In this document: piece by piece, positions 8,701 to 15,664 of the stretch
Position numbering within the stretch: the first letter of the stretch is position 1
How the letters are laid out: every line of letters begins with the position of its first letter
DNA from: Proteobacteria bacterium CAG:495
GTDB taxonomy: Bacteria; Pseudomonadota; Alphaproteobacteria; RF32; CAG-239
Direction: 5' to 3'
DNA: 37,691 nucleotides
Assembly (NCBI GenBank): GCA_000432275.1
Contig: HF995283.1
Span: 1 to 37,691, forward strand
Position numbers and translations under genes: made by a program
The notes under the pieces: model-generated
What the model was told of the DNA's origin: nothing
Seen by the model: the letters and a program-made list of their open reading frames with translations, nothing else
The model's database searches: none

Positions 8701-8980
8701 AATAAGCCAGGCAACTGCCAATGCCGGAAGAGGCATAAGGTCAGCGTCACAAGCGGCAAACGCTATTCCGGTTGCCGGACAGGTTATCGCCGGAGCGGGA
8801 GCCGTTGCCGGTACCGCAATGGAAGCCGCCGGGAAAACCGGGGAAGCGGCCGCCAAAACCGCAGCTAAAGCGGCTGATGCGGCAGAAAAGGCCGGAGAGA
8901 AGATGGAACAGGCCGGGAATAAAATAAATCAGGCCAGCGAAGCGGTCAATCCATCAGGAAAAGAAGACGGAAAGAATTGA
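5771..8980 (+). CDS. virB6: VirB6/TrbL-like protein with embedded M23 peptidase domain (paralogue 3)
   Basis: The protein has 1069 residues. A signal peptide (cleaved near VYA-AD, residue 42) is followed by a helical periplasmic region to 220 and CWSC (233-236). Helices follow at about 260-280 and 296-318, with VSSLT (281-285) between them. A periplasmic insert of some 390 residues contains an M23/LytM domain at about 424-550. More helices (about 713-800 and 850-880) and an Ala/Gly/Gln-rich tail complete it. The M23 zinc and catalytic residues are visible: HMGLD gives His444 and Asp448, YFHM gives His499, and HLHFE gives His534 and His536. The domain should therefore be active, cutting peptide cross-links in peptidoglycan. 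With the N-terminus outside and two helices crossed, the insert lies in the periplasm. It probably does the job usually done by a separate VirB1 transglycosylase. AGGGACG precedes the ATG. Confidence 0.9.
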   Translation: MKKRTNIFSKLQSTGKALLLLSKLALAAVILAAAVPQSVYAADTQTQGSSYKSAKDYYNAQESVSIKKDVTDILDRPGSTVYIANSKLGDIKNELEKLRNAANGELIWKAGQVALFNTAQGQYLNKGGVDSKMEDVVEDLRDAVNDALERKQITEQQAKVIMAEGARLYNVGADRAIEAYKADGKKDCGALGIDCEERIETARRDTLSAENLRVGRQCATIDELRQKYQSGGCWSCMVVEKLVSAFLKVAGQAYDLAQRAGLIVLGIGAVLWLLMWGLKNVSSLTQVVPGNILNDLVKFAFKIALAYIFITAGLKAVSTYFINPLMGTGAVIAQQFWDPDTIKPFTQDYSWDDITDEQYAEINNAEKQAIAESQKTPVPSTTPQTQTRIYSDEEKRLLEEADKNAKNFASEDIPNFIIPPVFEGHLTSPVGCRIPPVAGASKYHMGLDIGTYGKQGGAVVASGPGTITYRVQTSGGKVTGAGYYAIIVHSPKWTTRYFHMLPTSQSAFGPSGRQVKQGEQIGYVGNTGTGSGAHLHFEVMYNGKNVEPLSLLQKKIIVINKGSCTGKNITPFPDGFSKGMNVPTSAQTAWTSGGKGVVDLSSTYVSTTGGSSSSGSGYVSPSDMTFSSLVLEQSIGDITYTGPTNIMSKSVMNSILGATKAITNITAENMVLGNAITCYSTLKEGGAWKLPSDGSLLGGIANWWKDPHITNVIMWLEGVLIWCTGFLLTMAVAYYLVDICFKIGFAVIAMPIVVGLWPFNMTKGKFTACISIIFKAAATFAFLAMTSYYAMRLISAGLEGTPTTSYAQQDDGQAKTGYGLEELYAAIDTATNGVEDKAQMELVSERLAVFSIDFIILLFCFIYAFKLIGGTVSIFVQKFLPDKAFGQAQPMHYWSTAATKWAKDQVMKPVGLARDIALHQTGKAATKAVSGVVSWVRNRGNNQGRGGTPAGNTMRNAGQAVQTGAQTTRAAAQGVQTISQATANAGRGIRSASQAANAIPVAGQVIAGAGAVAGTAMEAAGKTGEAAAKTAAKAADAAEKAGEKMEQAGNKINQASEAVNPSGKEDGKN

Positions 8981-9024
8981 GGGAATCCGCACAAAACCTG
9001 ATTTTTACAGAAAAGAGAACGAAG

Positions 9025-11640
9025 ATGAGAAACGCTGTAAACATATTTAACAAAATAAACTTCCGGGCAATTTGCACTCTGGTTGCGGTCTTGTTTGTTT
9101 TCAGCTTTGTTGCTCCGACAGAAGCTGCCGATTACTCGCAGCTTATTAACAGAGCAAACGAGCTCATCGTTAAAAACAATTTGACCACTCAAGAACTTAA
9201 TGAATTGAATTCTCTTATTTCAAAAGCACAACAAGTGCCGGCAGAAAAAAGAACTTCAGAAACCAAAAAGTTGTTGCAGAATTATGATCAGAACAAAACT
9301 AAGCTTGACCAAAGACAGGCTCAACTGGAATATCAAGATGCATCAGACAGCATTGCTCAAATTGAACATGTCCTGAAAAGCGGAGAAGTTAAAGACGCTG
9401 CTACGGCTATGCAGCTTCGTAATGAGATTACCAGACTCCAGCAAACTCAGAGTTCGGCTCAAATCAGAATGGACTATGACCCCTGCAAAAATTCCTGCCT
9501 GCCCAAATGTTATTATAAAGCATTACGGGAATGTACGCTGTGCGGATTGTTTAAAATCGCATTCAACACCTCGAGCAAAATGGCCTATCACTCTATTAAC
9601 ACATTCTCCGGCGCTGTTTTACAAGTGGTGATTATCGGCTTTGCAATTTGGATTGCCATAAAAATTCTGGCATTCGTTTCATCGCCGGAAACCAAAGACT
9701 TCAAAGACCTGGCACAAAGCTTGCTCACGCAGGGATTTATTGTGGCAATCGTCGTAATTTTGTTGCAATCGGGCGCCATGTCATTTTTTAATCTGGCTCT
9801 TGACCCGATATACAAGACGGGAATGAACATTGCTCAAAAGACAATCAGCATTGATGATGTCGCTTCGGGAACATCCGCTCAGGAAAAAGGGCTGGAAAAC
9901 GTTGAAGATTGGGAATTCTCCTGCAGTGACGACCCTGAAATCCTGACGCAAAAAACCGGTGGCGCCCTGCCCCCGTCCATGGGTAACGGCATTATCTGCA
10001 CGATGACGATGATTCAAAACCGGGCGGCAAAAATCAAGGCTTTGGGAAGTGCCGCAATTTGCGAATCGTGGAAAGAAAAAGTGTTTATTATTCCTCACCT
10101 CGGCTACCTGCTGACCGGAATAGGGCTGTGGGTCGGCGCAATGATTTTGATTATCGCGGTGCCGTTCCTGATGCTTGATGCCGTGATTGAACTGGCGGTT
10201 GCGGCGGCGTTGCTTCCGGCAGCCATCGGCGCTTACGCATTCAAAATCACGCGTCGATACGTCAAACCGGTTTGGGATACGTTTATGAATTCAATGTTCG
10301 TATTTATGTTCGTCAGCCTGATTGCCCTGATGCTGACCGTTGCATTCGAACAGATTTTGAGTGAAGCGACTCAAGGCAGTCTGGATACGCTGTTGGAATC
10401 CGGCGCGACCGAAGCTTCGCTGCAAACCGTACTGCACGACATGGCATGGTGGTCCGTCGCCTTCCTCAAGGTTTGCTTTGTACTCATCCTGACCTGGACG
10501 GTTATGGGCGAAGCCAAAGACTTTGCCGGACAGTTCTCCAGCAGCCTTTCCAATACCTCAATCGGCAGCGCCATCGGTACGATGGGAATGTCTGCGGGCA
10601 AGTCGGCGGTTATGAAGGTTGCCGGTCCGACGGCAGAAGCTGCGGCAAACACCAGTCTGGACATCGGAAAATCCGCCCTGCGGGGTACGGCTCATTCTTT
10701 CCGCAGAGCCACCCTGGACAGACGCTTCAACAGAGCGCTGGAAAGCGGCAACGTTTACTCCGGCGGAGAATTCGGCAACGGCGGCACCTCATACAGCTAC
10801 AAGTCAAAAAGCTGGTTCAGACGGCGTGAAGTCGAATATGTGGCCAATGTGGCTCCGGACGGTACCAAAACGGTTACGCGCATTAAGAAAATCAACAACA
10901 CGACAAGGGAGGTCAACCAGACCAACGACTACTTTAACATCAAGAGTCGGGAAGTCGCGCGCAGAGACGCCTCCGGAAACGTTATGCATGACGCCAAGGG
11001 CAACATTATCTATGACCGCAAATCCGAAAGCATAAAAGTCAACGACAGCGAGGTCAACCGCTTGTTCACCGCAGACAATACGCTTAACGAAGAGGTTTAC
11101 AACAACATCATCAACAGTGCCGGCGGCGATTTGATGAAAACCAAGGTGAAATCAGCATTGGCCAAGCAAATGGTAAAACAGCGCATGCCCAATCTGGACT
11201 TTAACATTACCGACCACAGCTTTGAAACTCAGGAGGTTCACGATTTGCCGGACGGCGGCTTGGAAGTCATCGAAACGCACAGCGACGGTTCACAGACCTC
11301 TATTCGAATCACCAAAGGCCGGAACAACCGCGTGATGACCGAATTTACCAAAGTCGACCGCAGAGGCCGCGGCAAACGGCTGAGCAGTGACGGCGTCCTC
11401 AACCGCAAGTCTACCTTTAACACGAATGACGGCACTAGCCGAGGCAGCATAGACGAAGACACCGTTGCCAACGCTTACAGCCTGACCAGCCGTTACAAGG
11501 GATATTTTGACAGGAAACAATATAACAAAATAGACCTGGGCAACGGCCTGTACGACACTGCCGAAGAAGCCGAGGCAATCAACTGGATGCGCGGACATCA
11601 CGAAAGCGCCAGAGCATCGCTGTTTGAGTTCAGAAAATAA
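9025..11640 (+). CDS. virB6: VirB6/TrbL-like polytopic T4SS protein (paralogue 4)
   Basis: The ATG at 9025, after AGAGAACGAAG, is chosen over a TTG at 8977 because a normal signal peptide (ending near TEA-AD) begins there. The resulting 871-residue protein has a Gln/Lys-rich helical periplasmic region with coiled-coil character to about residue 145. A Cys-rich patch comes next (CKNSC, CYY, CTLC), then the membrane core, with FVSS after the first helix and a long hydrophobic block ending about residue 510. The soluble C-terminal part of some 350 residues is rich in Arg, Asn, Asp and Ser and contains beta-rich, repeat-like stretches. The preceding gene ends 44 nt upstream. A hairpin terminator begins 7 nt after the stop codon, closing the VirB6 run. 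Confidence 0.85.
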   Translation: MRNAVNIFNKINFRAICTLVAVLFVFSFVAPTEAADYSQLINRANELIVKNNLTTQELNELNSLISKAQQVPAEKRTSETKKLLQNYDQNKTKLDQRQAQLEYQDASDSIAQIEHVLKSGEVKDAATAMQLRNEITRLQQTQSSAQIRMDYDPCKNSCLPKCYYKALRECTLCGLFKIAFNTSSKMAYHSINTFSGAVLQVVIIGFAIWIAIKILAFVSSPETKDFKDLAQSLLTQGFIVAIVVILLQSGAMSFFNLALDPIYKTGMNIAQKTISIDDVASGTSAQEKGLENVEDWEFSCSDDPEILTQKTGGALPPSMGNGIICTMTMIQNRAAKIKALGSAAICESWKEKVFIIPHLGYLLTGIGLWVGAMILIIAVPFLMLDAVIELAVAAALLPAAIGAYAFKITRRYVKPVWDTFMNSMFVFMFVSLIALMLTVAFEQILSEATQGSLDTLLESGATEASLQTVLHDMAWWSVAFLKVCFVLILTWTVMGEAKDFAGQFSSSLSNTSIGSAIGTMGMSAGKSAVMKVAGPTAEAAANTSLDIGKSALRGTAHSFRRATLDRRFNRALESGNVYSGGEFGNGGTSYSYKSKSWFRRREVEYVANVAPDGTKTVTRIKKINNTTREVNQTNDYFNIKSREVARRDASGNVMHDAKGNIIYDRKSESIKVNDSEVNRLFTADNTLNEEVYNNIINSAGGDLMKTKVKSALAKQMVKQRMPNLDFNITDHSFETQEVHDLPDGGLEVIETHSDGSQTSIRITKGRNNRVMTEFTKVDRRGRGKRLSSDGVLNRKSTFNTNDGTSRGSIDEDTVANAYSLTSRYKGYFDRKQYNKIDLGNGLYDTAEEAEAINWMRGHHESARASLFEFRK

Positions 11641-11646
11641 TTTACG

Positions 11647-11721
11647 GACGATTTGTGTCCAAACAAACTGGCCAGAAATGACACTATGACAGTTTAATTT
11701 GTACACAAATCGTCTTTTTTT
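11647..11721 (+). terminator. Long-armed terminator after the VirB6 run
   Basis: GACGATTTGTGT (11647-11658) and ACACAAATCGTC (11703-11714) are a perfect 12-bp inverted repeat, followed by seven T (11715-11721). The 44-nt loop contains a nested stem, AAACTG pairing with CAGTTT. It begins 7 nt after the stop codon of the last VirB6 gene. Its right arm overlaps one of the candidate operator palindromes of the regulator gene downstream. Confidence 0.75.
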
Positions 11722-11787
11722 GTACTATTTTCTTGATTAATATTTCTCATAGATTAATATGCAGATAGTTTAATTTGTGTTGAAATT
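11691..11787 (+). repeat. Paired direct repeats/palindromes, candidate operators
   Basis: AGTTTAATTTGT occurs at 11691-11702 and again at 11767-11778. Each copy begins an imperfect palindrome: ATTTGT-AC-ACAAAT at 11697-11710 and AATTT-N6-AAATT at 11772-11787. The second lies just downstream of the -10 box, over the expected transcription start of the HTH regulator gene. A further direct repeat, GATTAATAT, at 11735-11743 and 11752-11760 overlaps the -35 and -10 boxes. Binding by the regulator encoded next door is inference. Confidence 0.5.
11733..11760 (+). promoter_or_regulatory. Promoter of the HTH regulator gene
   Basis: TTGATT (11733-11738), a 16-nt spacer and TAATAT (11755-11760) form a reasonable sigma70 promoter 43 nt before the regulator ATG. 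It lies between the two candidate operator palindromes. Confidence 0.6.
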
Positions 11788-11803
11788 TATGAGGTAATCC
11801 AAA

Positions 11804-12775
11804 ATGGAAGAAATTATTTTCCCGAACCAAATCAGAATGTATCGCCGGCTTCGCGGCCGCTCAATGCAGGAACTTGCAGACCATTTGGGCGTCAGCTTAT
11901 CGGCAATTTCCAAAATTGAAAAAGGTTATCGCCGTGTTGACCAGGAACAGCTGGTACGTGTTGCCGAGTTCTTGGATTGCCCGTTGCAAGAATTGTTCGT
12001 TAATGAACAAAATTCCCAGCAGGAAATTGTCCAAGCCTGGAGACGCGAGCAGGAACGCCGCAACAAAATTAACGAAAAAACAGGTCTGAAAACTTTAGGC
12101 GCCGGATTGCGCCAAATCCGCAACGAAAAGAATCTGACCCTGATTGAAGTGGCCGAAAGTTCAGATATGACGCTGTCGGTTTATCACCGCATTGAGATGG
12201 GACAACGCGAAGTTTCCGACAAAGAATTCAAAAACATTGCCAAAGCACTGGGAATCACTCCCGAAGAGCTGCGCGACGAAATCAAGAGTCTGGACGAGAA
12301 AGGTATGCTTGAAGAGATTATTCAGCGGAATGACGCCAAATACAAGCTGTTGTCCAATCCGCGCGGCGCCATTGCCTCTTTCGGCGCATCTTCTCCCGAC
12401 GGCATGAAAATTTCCGTTTACGGTACGGCCGGCAGAGACGGTGACGTTATCATCAATTTTGAAGAAGAAGTAAAAAAAGTTCAGCGTCCGACGTCGTTAT
12501 ACAACAAGAAAGACGCTTATGCAGTTAATCTGTGCACGCGCCGCCTGGGTACGCTGCTGCCGACGCGCTCGGTTTTGTTCGTTGATCCGCAGGAAGTTGT
12601 CAGCGTAGGTGACATTGCCGTGTATATGGCCAAAGAAAACGAGGCCAAGATTATAAGCATTCGTGAAGACGACAACGGCCAGCTCTACGGTATTCGTTGG
12701 AATCCGGAAGAAAAAATCGAACTGAGCAATGATGATCTGCCCAACGTTCACAAGGTTGTGTTTATCAGTCTCTAG
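11804..12775 (+). CDS. Regulator with two Xre-type HTH domains and degenerate S24-like C-terminus
   Basis: The 323-residue cytoplasmic protein has a first HTH_3/Cro-CI domain at about residues 7-62 (MQELADHLGVSLSAISKIEK is its HTH core). A second, more diverged one lies at about 104-160. The C-terminal half (about 190-323) resembles the S24/LexA peptidase fold: YAVNL, LLPTRSVLFVDP and VGDIAVY follow the usual order. However, the Ser of the G-D-S-M motif seems replaced (CTRRLG), so self-cleavage is unlikely. A GAGGTAA ribosome binding site precedes the ATG. It has its own promoter and terminator and sits between two secretion runs, so it probably regulates them and itself. The tandem HTH arrangement may let one subunit contact two half-sites. 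The family call for the HTH domains is firm; that for the C-terminus is moderate. Confidence 0.85.
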   Translation: MEEIIFPNQIRMYRRLRGRSMQELADHLGVSLSAISKIEKGYRRVDQEQLVRVAEFLDCPLQELFVNEQNSQQEIVQAWRREQERRNKINEKTGLKTLGAGLRQIRNEKNLTLIEVAESSDMTLSVYHRIEMGQREVSDKEFKNIAKALGITPEELRDEIKSLDEKGMLEEIIQRNDAKYKLLSNPRGAIASFGASSPDGMKISVYGTAGRDGDVIINFEEEVKKVQRPTSLYNKKDAYAVNLCTRRLGTLLPTRSVLFVDPQEVVSVGDIAVYMAKENEAKIISIREDDNGQLYGIRWNPEEKIELSNDDLPNVHKVVFISL

Positions 12776-12791
12776 TTACGGTAAAATCTCG

Positions 12792-12822
12792 AAAAAACCA
12801 CCTGTTTCAGGTGTTTTTTTTT
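12792..12822 (+). terminator. Rho-independent terminator after the regulator gene
   Basis: CACCTG (12799-12804) pairs with CAGGTG (12808-12813) around a 3-nt loop. The stem is preceded by six A and followed by nine T. It lies 16 nt after the regulator stop codon and makes that gene a single transcription unit. Confidence 0.85.
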
Positions 12823-12864
12823 GCTTTGTTAACCTGAAATTTACAACATAGAAGCTAAAATCGG

Positions 12865-12915
12865 TAATATGGATGAATTTTAAATTGGGGGAATCTCCCC
12901 TTAAGGATGACAACT
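12865..12915 (+). promoter_or_regulatory. Leader of the second rightward run: weak promoter, hairpin, start-deciding RBS
   Basis: A -10-like TAATAT (12865-12870) has a -35-like TTTACA (12840-12845) at a rather long 19-nt spacing. A small GC hairpin (GGGGA 12888-12892, TCCCC 12896-12900) stands just before AAGGA (12903-12907). That ribosome binding site is too close to serve the ATG at 12907, which it overlaps, but it is 8 nt from the GTG at 12916. The GTG is therefore the likelier start. The hairpin may modulate access to the site. Confidence 0.45.
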
Positions 12916-15597
12916 GTGGCGGAAACCGAAATCAGGACAATAAAAAGACCACGCAATGGTGAGGAAGATCCCATCATCATTGCGCAGCGTTTTTTAAATA
13001 TTTTCCGCCAGCTTCACATTTTCAGCGAAGAGAAGAAAGAATCCTTTAACAAAATGCTGTTGGAACAACCGGCAGAAATCCGGGGAGCCTTGAGAAGCCT
13101 TCCCGGCGGCGGTTTGCTGCAAGATTACATTGACGACTTGGAAAGCAAAGCAGGCATCGTCAGCGAGCAACCGGCAGCGGCGCCTGTCGAAATGGCTGAT
13201 GAAGAGGTGGCAAAAGCCAAGATTTTGGCAACGGCTCTTGCCGAAGCGCAACTGCAGGCAACGGCAAAAATGCAGCAGACACAACCCCAACCGGCGGCTG
13301 TTCAGCCTCAGGTTCAGGCGGCTCCGGCTCCGACGGCCGCACCGGCGGCGATGATGTCCGCTCCGTCCAAAGTGGAGATGGGAGACAACTTTGCCAAAGA
13401 ACTGGCGGCAGCATTGTCAACCGCAATTCAGACCAATAATAGCGCTCAGAAAGAAGACATCAAAGAGATGATAAAAACGCTGGGAGAAACTCAGCTGGAA
13501 ATCGTCAAAGTTCTGCAAAACGAGAATGCCGAAAGAAAAGAAGAAGCCGAAGGGCTGACCAGGATGTTGACGGAATCGCAGGCGCAGATAGCACAACTGT
13601 TATCTGAACGCAACAATATTGCGGCAACAAACGAATCCGCATCTGTCGGTCAGACACAGACTCAACCGGCAAACAGCGAAGAAAATATGCAAATTCTCAA
13701 GGTTTTGGCAAAATCACAAATAATGATTGCTCAGGCGCTTAACAAACCGCAACAACCTGCCTCCCCTCAGCCGGCAGAAACCCTGACGGCAGAACAGCCC
13801 AAACCGGCGGCGAACGACGACATTAATATGCAGCTGCTCAAGCTGATGGCTGCATCACAGCAACATATTGCAAAAACACTCAGCACGATTGAAGAACGTT
13901 CACAGAATTCCGACGGCAGAGAGGTGATTCAGGCTTTGGAAAACTCACAGTTGCAGTTTGCCCGGGCTTTGGAAACCATTACCGAAAACCATAAAAACGA
14001 CACTTTGGCCATTTCACAGGCAATTACGACCTCGCAGCAGGAACTTGCAAAGATGTTTGTGCAGTATAATACGCAGAACAATATGCAAAACCGCAACGAG
14101 ACCGCTAACAGCAACAACAACGCGAACAACATCCAGATTAACACGGCGGACTATTCGGCTCAGCTGAATTTGATTGCAGACAAGTTATCTGCGGTTCAAA
14201 GCTTTAATACTCAAGCATTTGAAGAGGTAATGGCACAAACCGTAAAGGCCCAGTCCGAGCTATACCGAGACGTGGCCCTTGCGCAGACAAAGGAACTTTC
14301 CTCGATAATTTCGCTGGCGTTGAAAGAAAGTCAGCAAATGTCGACCGAAAACATTATCAAGGCACTGAAAGAAATGCCCAAGGCGACAACAGTGGTAGAA
14401 AAAGTGGTGACAGTTCCCCAATTTGCCTCCCCGGCTGAGACAACACCGGCCGCAGCCCCCGAATTTGCAGCCAGGGAAGAACCGCCCGTATCGGAAGACG
14501 TTTTCGTACCTGCGGCAGAAGAAGCTTTACCTCCCGAAAGCGAAACGGTTTCAGCCGTCGTCGAACAGACGGACATAATCGCTGACGAGGCGCCGAAGAA
14601 AAAAAAGAAGAAGAAAAAAAAGAAAAAAGACCGGACGGCAGAAACGGCCGGTAACGAGAACGAACCGACAGACGACACATTTTTTGCCGCTCCGGAAACA
14701 GTTGACAACCTTGAGCCATATACCGAAAACAATTCGGCGGCAGACGGATTTGCCGCAGATGCGGAATATGATATCCCGGTTGCCGCGTTACCGGAAGAAC
14801 CAATCGACGATTATAACGAAAACATTGAGTTTCCGATTGAGGAAACCGGCGGCGAAACAGACTTTGTTCCGGCAGAAGAAGTCTATGACGTTCCCAACGA
14901 GGCCGCTTTTGACGACGTTGCTCAGGAAACCTCTTTTTCTGAAGAATCAGATCCTTTCTGGGACAATGCTGCCGGAGAAGACGTTTTAATCGCAGAGGAG
15001 CCGGAACAGTCGGCCGCAGAGACTGTGGCGGAGGATGCACCGGCTGAAGCGCAAACCGGTTTTAGCGGAACTGAATCTTCAGGCTGGTCATGGTTGGACG
15101 AGCAAGAAGACGGCGAACCGATTGATTTGGACGCCGTATATGAACCCCTGTCCCGAGAAGAAGTCCAAACCGTGTCCGAAAATGCGGATGAAAGCGACGA
15201 AAACTGGGAATGGGAATATGAGGAAATTCCTGAAAACGAGGTTTCTGACGGCAATCAGGACTGGGAATGGGAGTATGAAGAGGTCCCGGCAGAAGAGTAT
15301 GCCGCAAACGCCCAAGATTGGGAGTGGGAATATGAAGAAGTGCCTGACGAAGATGCTTCCGCGGTACAGATGACGGAAGCAGACAAGATTTTCAACAATG
15401 AAAACCTGGCGCCGATTGCAACCAACAGCCTGATAAAAAGCGGAGACCTTTTCTTCCAGAAAGACATCTACCAAGGACCGGAACCGACATTAACCGCCAT
15501 CGGCTTGCCGGACGGAAACCTGAACATTGCGATAAAAGATTCCAGCGCGGCCGACAACAAAGACGACCCGTATCAAAATAGTGATACAAAAGATTAA
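12916..15597 (+). CDS. Long repetitive acidic cytoplasmic protein with Lys11 tract
   Basis: About 893 residues from the GTG, with no signal peptide or membrane segment and a family I do not recognise. The first 85 residues look globular and helical. From there to about residue 490 runs a Gln/Ala-rich helical region, in which a motif of the form L-x-x-S-Q-x-x-I-A-x-x-L recurs at least six times (ESQAQIAQLL, KSQIMIAQAL and ASQQHIAKTL are examples), probably coiled coil. A tract of 11 Lys (14596-14628) separates it from a very acidic, Glu/Pro/Ala-rich C-terminal third. That third contains three 19-residue tandem repeats built on DWEWEYEEVP (15202-15354). It heads a run leading to the secretin-like gene, so it may be a cytoplasmic scaffold of the same machine; this is inference. 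The Lys tract carries possible frameshift signals. Confidence 0.75.
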   Translation: MAETEIRTIKRPRNGEEDPIIIAQRFLNIFRQLHIFSEEKKESFNKMLLEQPAEIRGALRSLPGGGLLQDYIDDLESKAGIVSEQPAAAPVEMADEEVAKAKILATALAEAQLQATAKMQQTQPQPAAVQPQVQAAPAPTAAPAAMMSAPSKVEMGDNFAKELAAALSTAIQTNNSAQKEDIKEMIKTLGETQLEIVKVLQNENAERKEEAEGLTRMLTESQAQIAQLLSERNNIAATNESASVGQTQTQPANSEENMQILKVLAKSQIMIAQALNKPQQPASPQPAETLTAEQPKPAANDDINMQLLKLMAASQQHIAKTLSTIEERSQNSDGREVIQALENSQLQFARALETITENHKNDTLAISQAITTSQQELAKMFVQYNTQNNMQNRNETANSNNNANNIQINTADYSAQLNLIADKLSAVQSFNTQAFEEVMAQTVKAQSELYRDVALAQTKELSSIISLALKESQQMSTENIIKALKEMPKATTVVEKVVTVPQFASPAETTPAAAPEFAAREEPPVSEDVFVPAAEEALPPESETVSAVVEQTDIIADEAPKKKKKKKKKKKDRTAETAGNENEPTDDTFFAAPETVDNLEPYTENNSAADGFAADAEYDIPVAALPEEPIDDYNENIEFPIEETGGETDFVPAEEVYDVPNEAAFDDVAQETSFSEESDPFWDNAAGEDVLIAEEPEQSAAETVAEDAPAEAQTGFSGTESSGWSWLDEQEDGEPIDLDAVYEPLSREEVQTVSENADESDENWEWEYEEIPENEVSDGNQDWEWEYEEVPAEEYAANAQDWEWEYEEVPDEDASAVQMTEADKIFNNENLAPIATNSLIKSGDLFFQKDIYQGPEPTLTAIGLPDGNLNIAIKDSSAADNKDDPYQNSDTKD
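14587..14654 (+). promoter_or_regulatory. Possible programmed -1 frameshift site
   Basis: Inside the Lys tract, A-AAA-AAG occurs twice in the correct frame (14601-14607 and 14616-14622). GAGG lies 10 nt before the first copy. A 5-bp GC-rich hairpin (ACCGG 14630-14634, CCGGT 14648-14652) begins 7 nt after the second. A -1 shift would meet TAA at 14652-14654 and end the protein at about 579 residues, without the acidic third. This matches the layout of the dnaX site, but poly-Lys codons alone can create such heptamers. Confidence 0.35.
15202..15354 (+). repeat. Three 57-bp tandem repeats encoding WEWEYEE motifs
   Basis: Copies begin at 15202, 15259 and 15316, exactly 57 nt (19 codons) apart. 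They encode NWEWEYEEIP, DWEWEYEEVP and DWEWEYEEVP. Synonymous differences between copies show selection on the protein motif rather than a very recent duplication. The aromatic-acidic motif resembles short linear binding motifs, with no named match that I know. Confidence 0.8.
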
Positions 15598-15664
15598 AAT
15601 AACAATTTACAAAGCGTCCGGCCTAAACTAAATTAAAAGAAAGCTTGGCGATAAGGAGTTGAAA

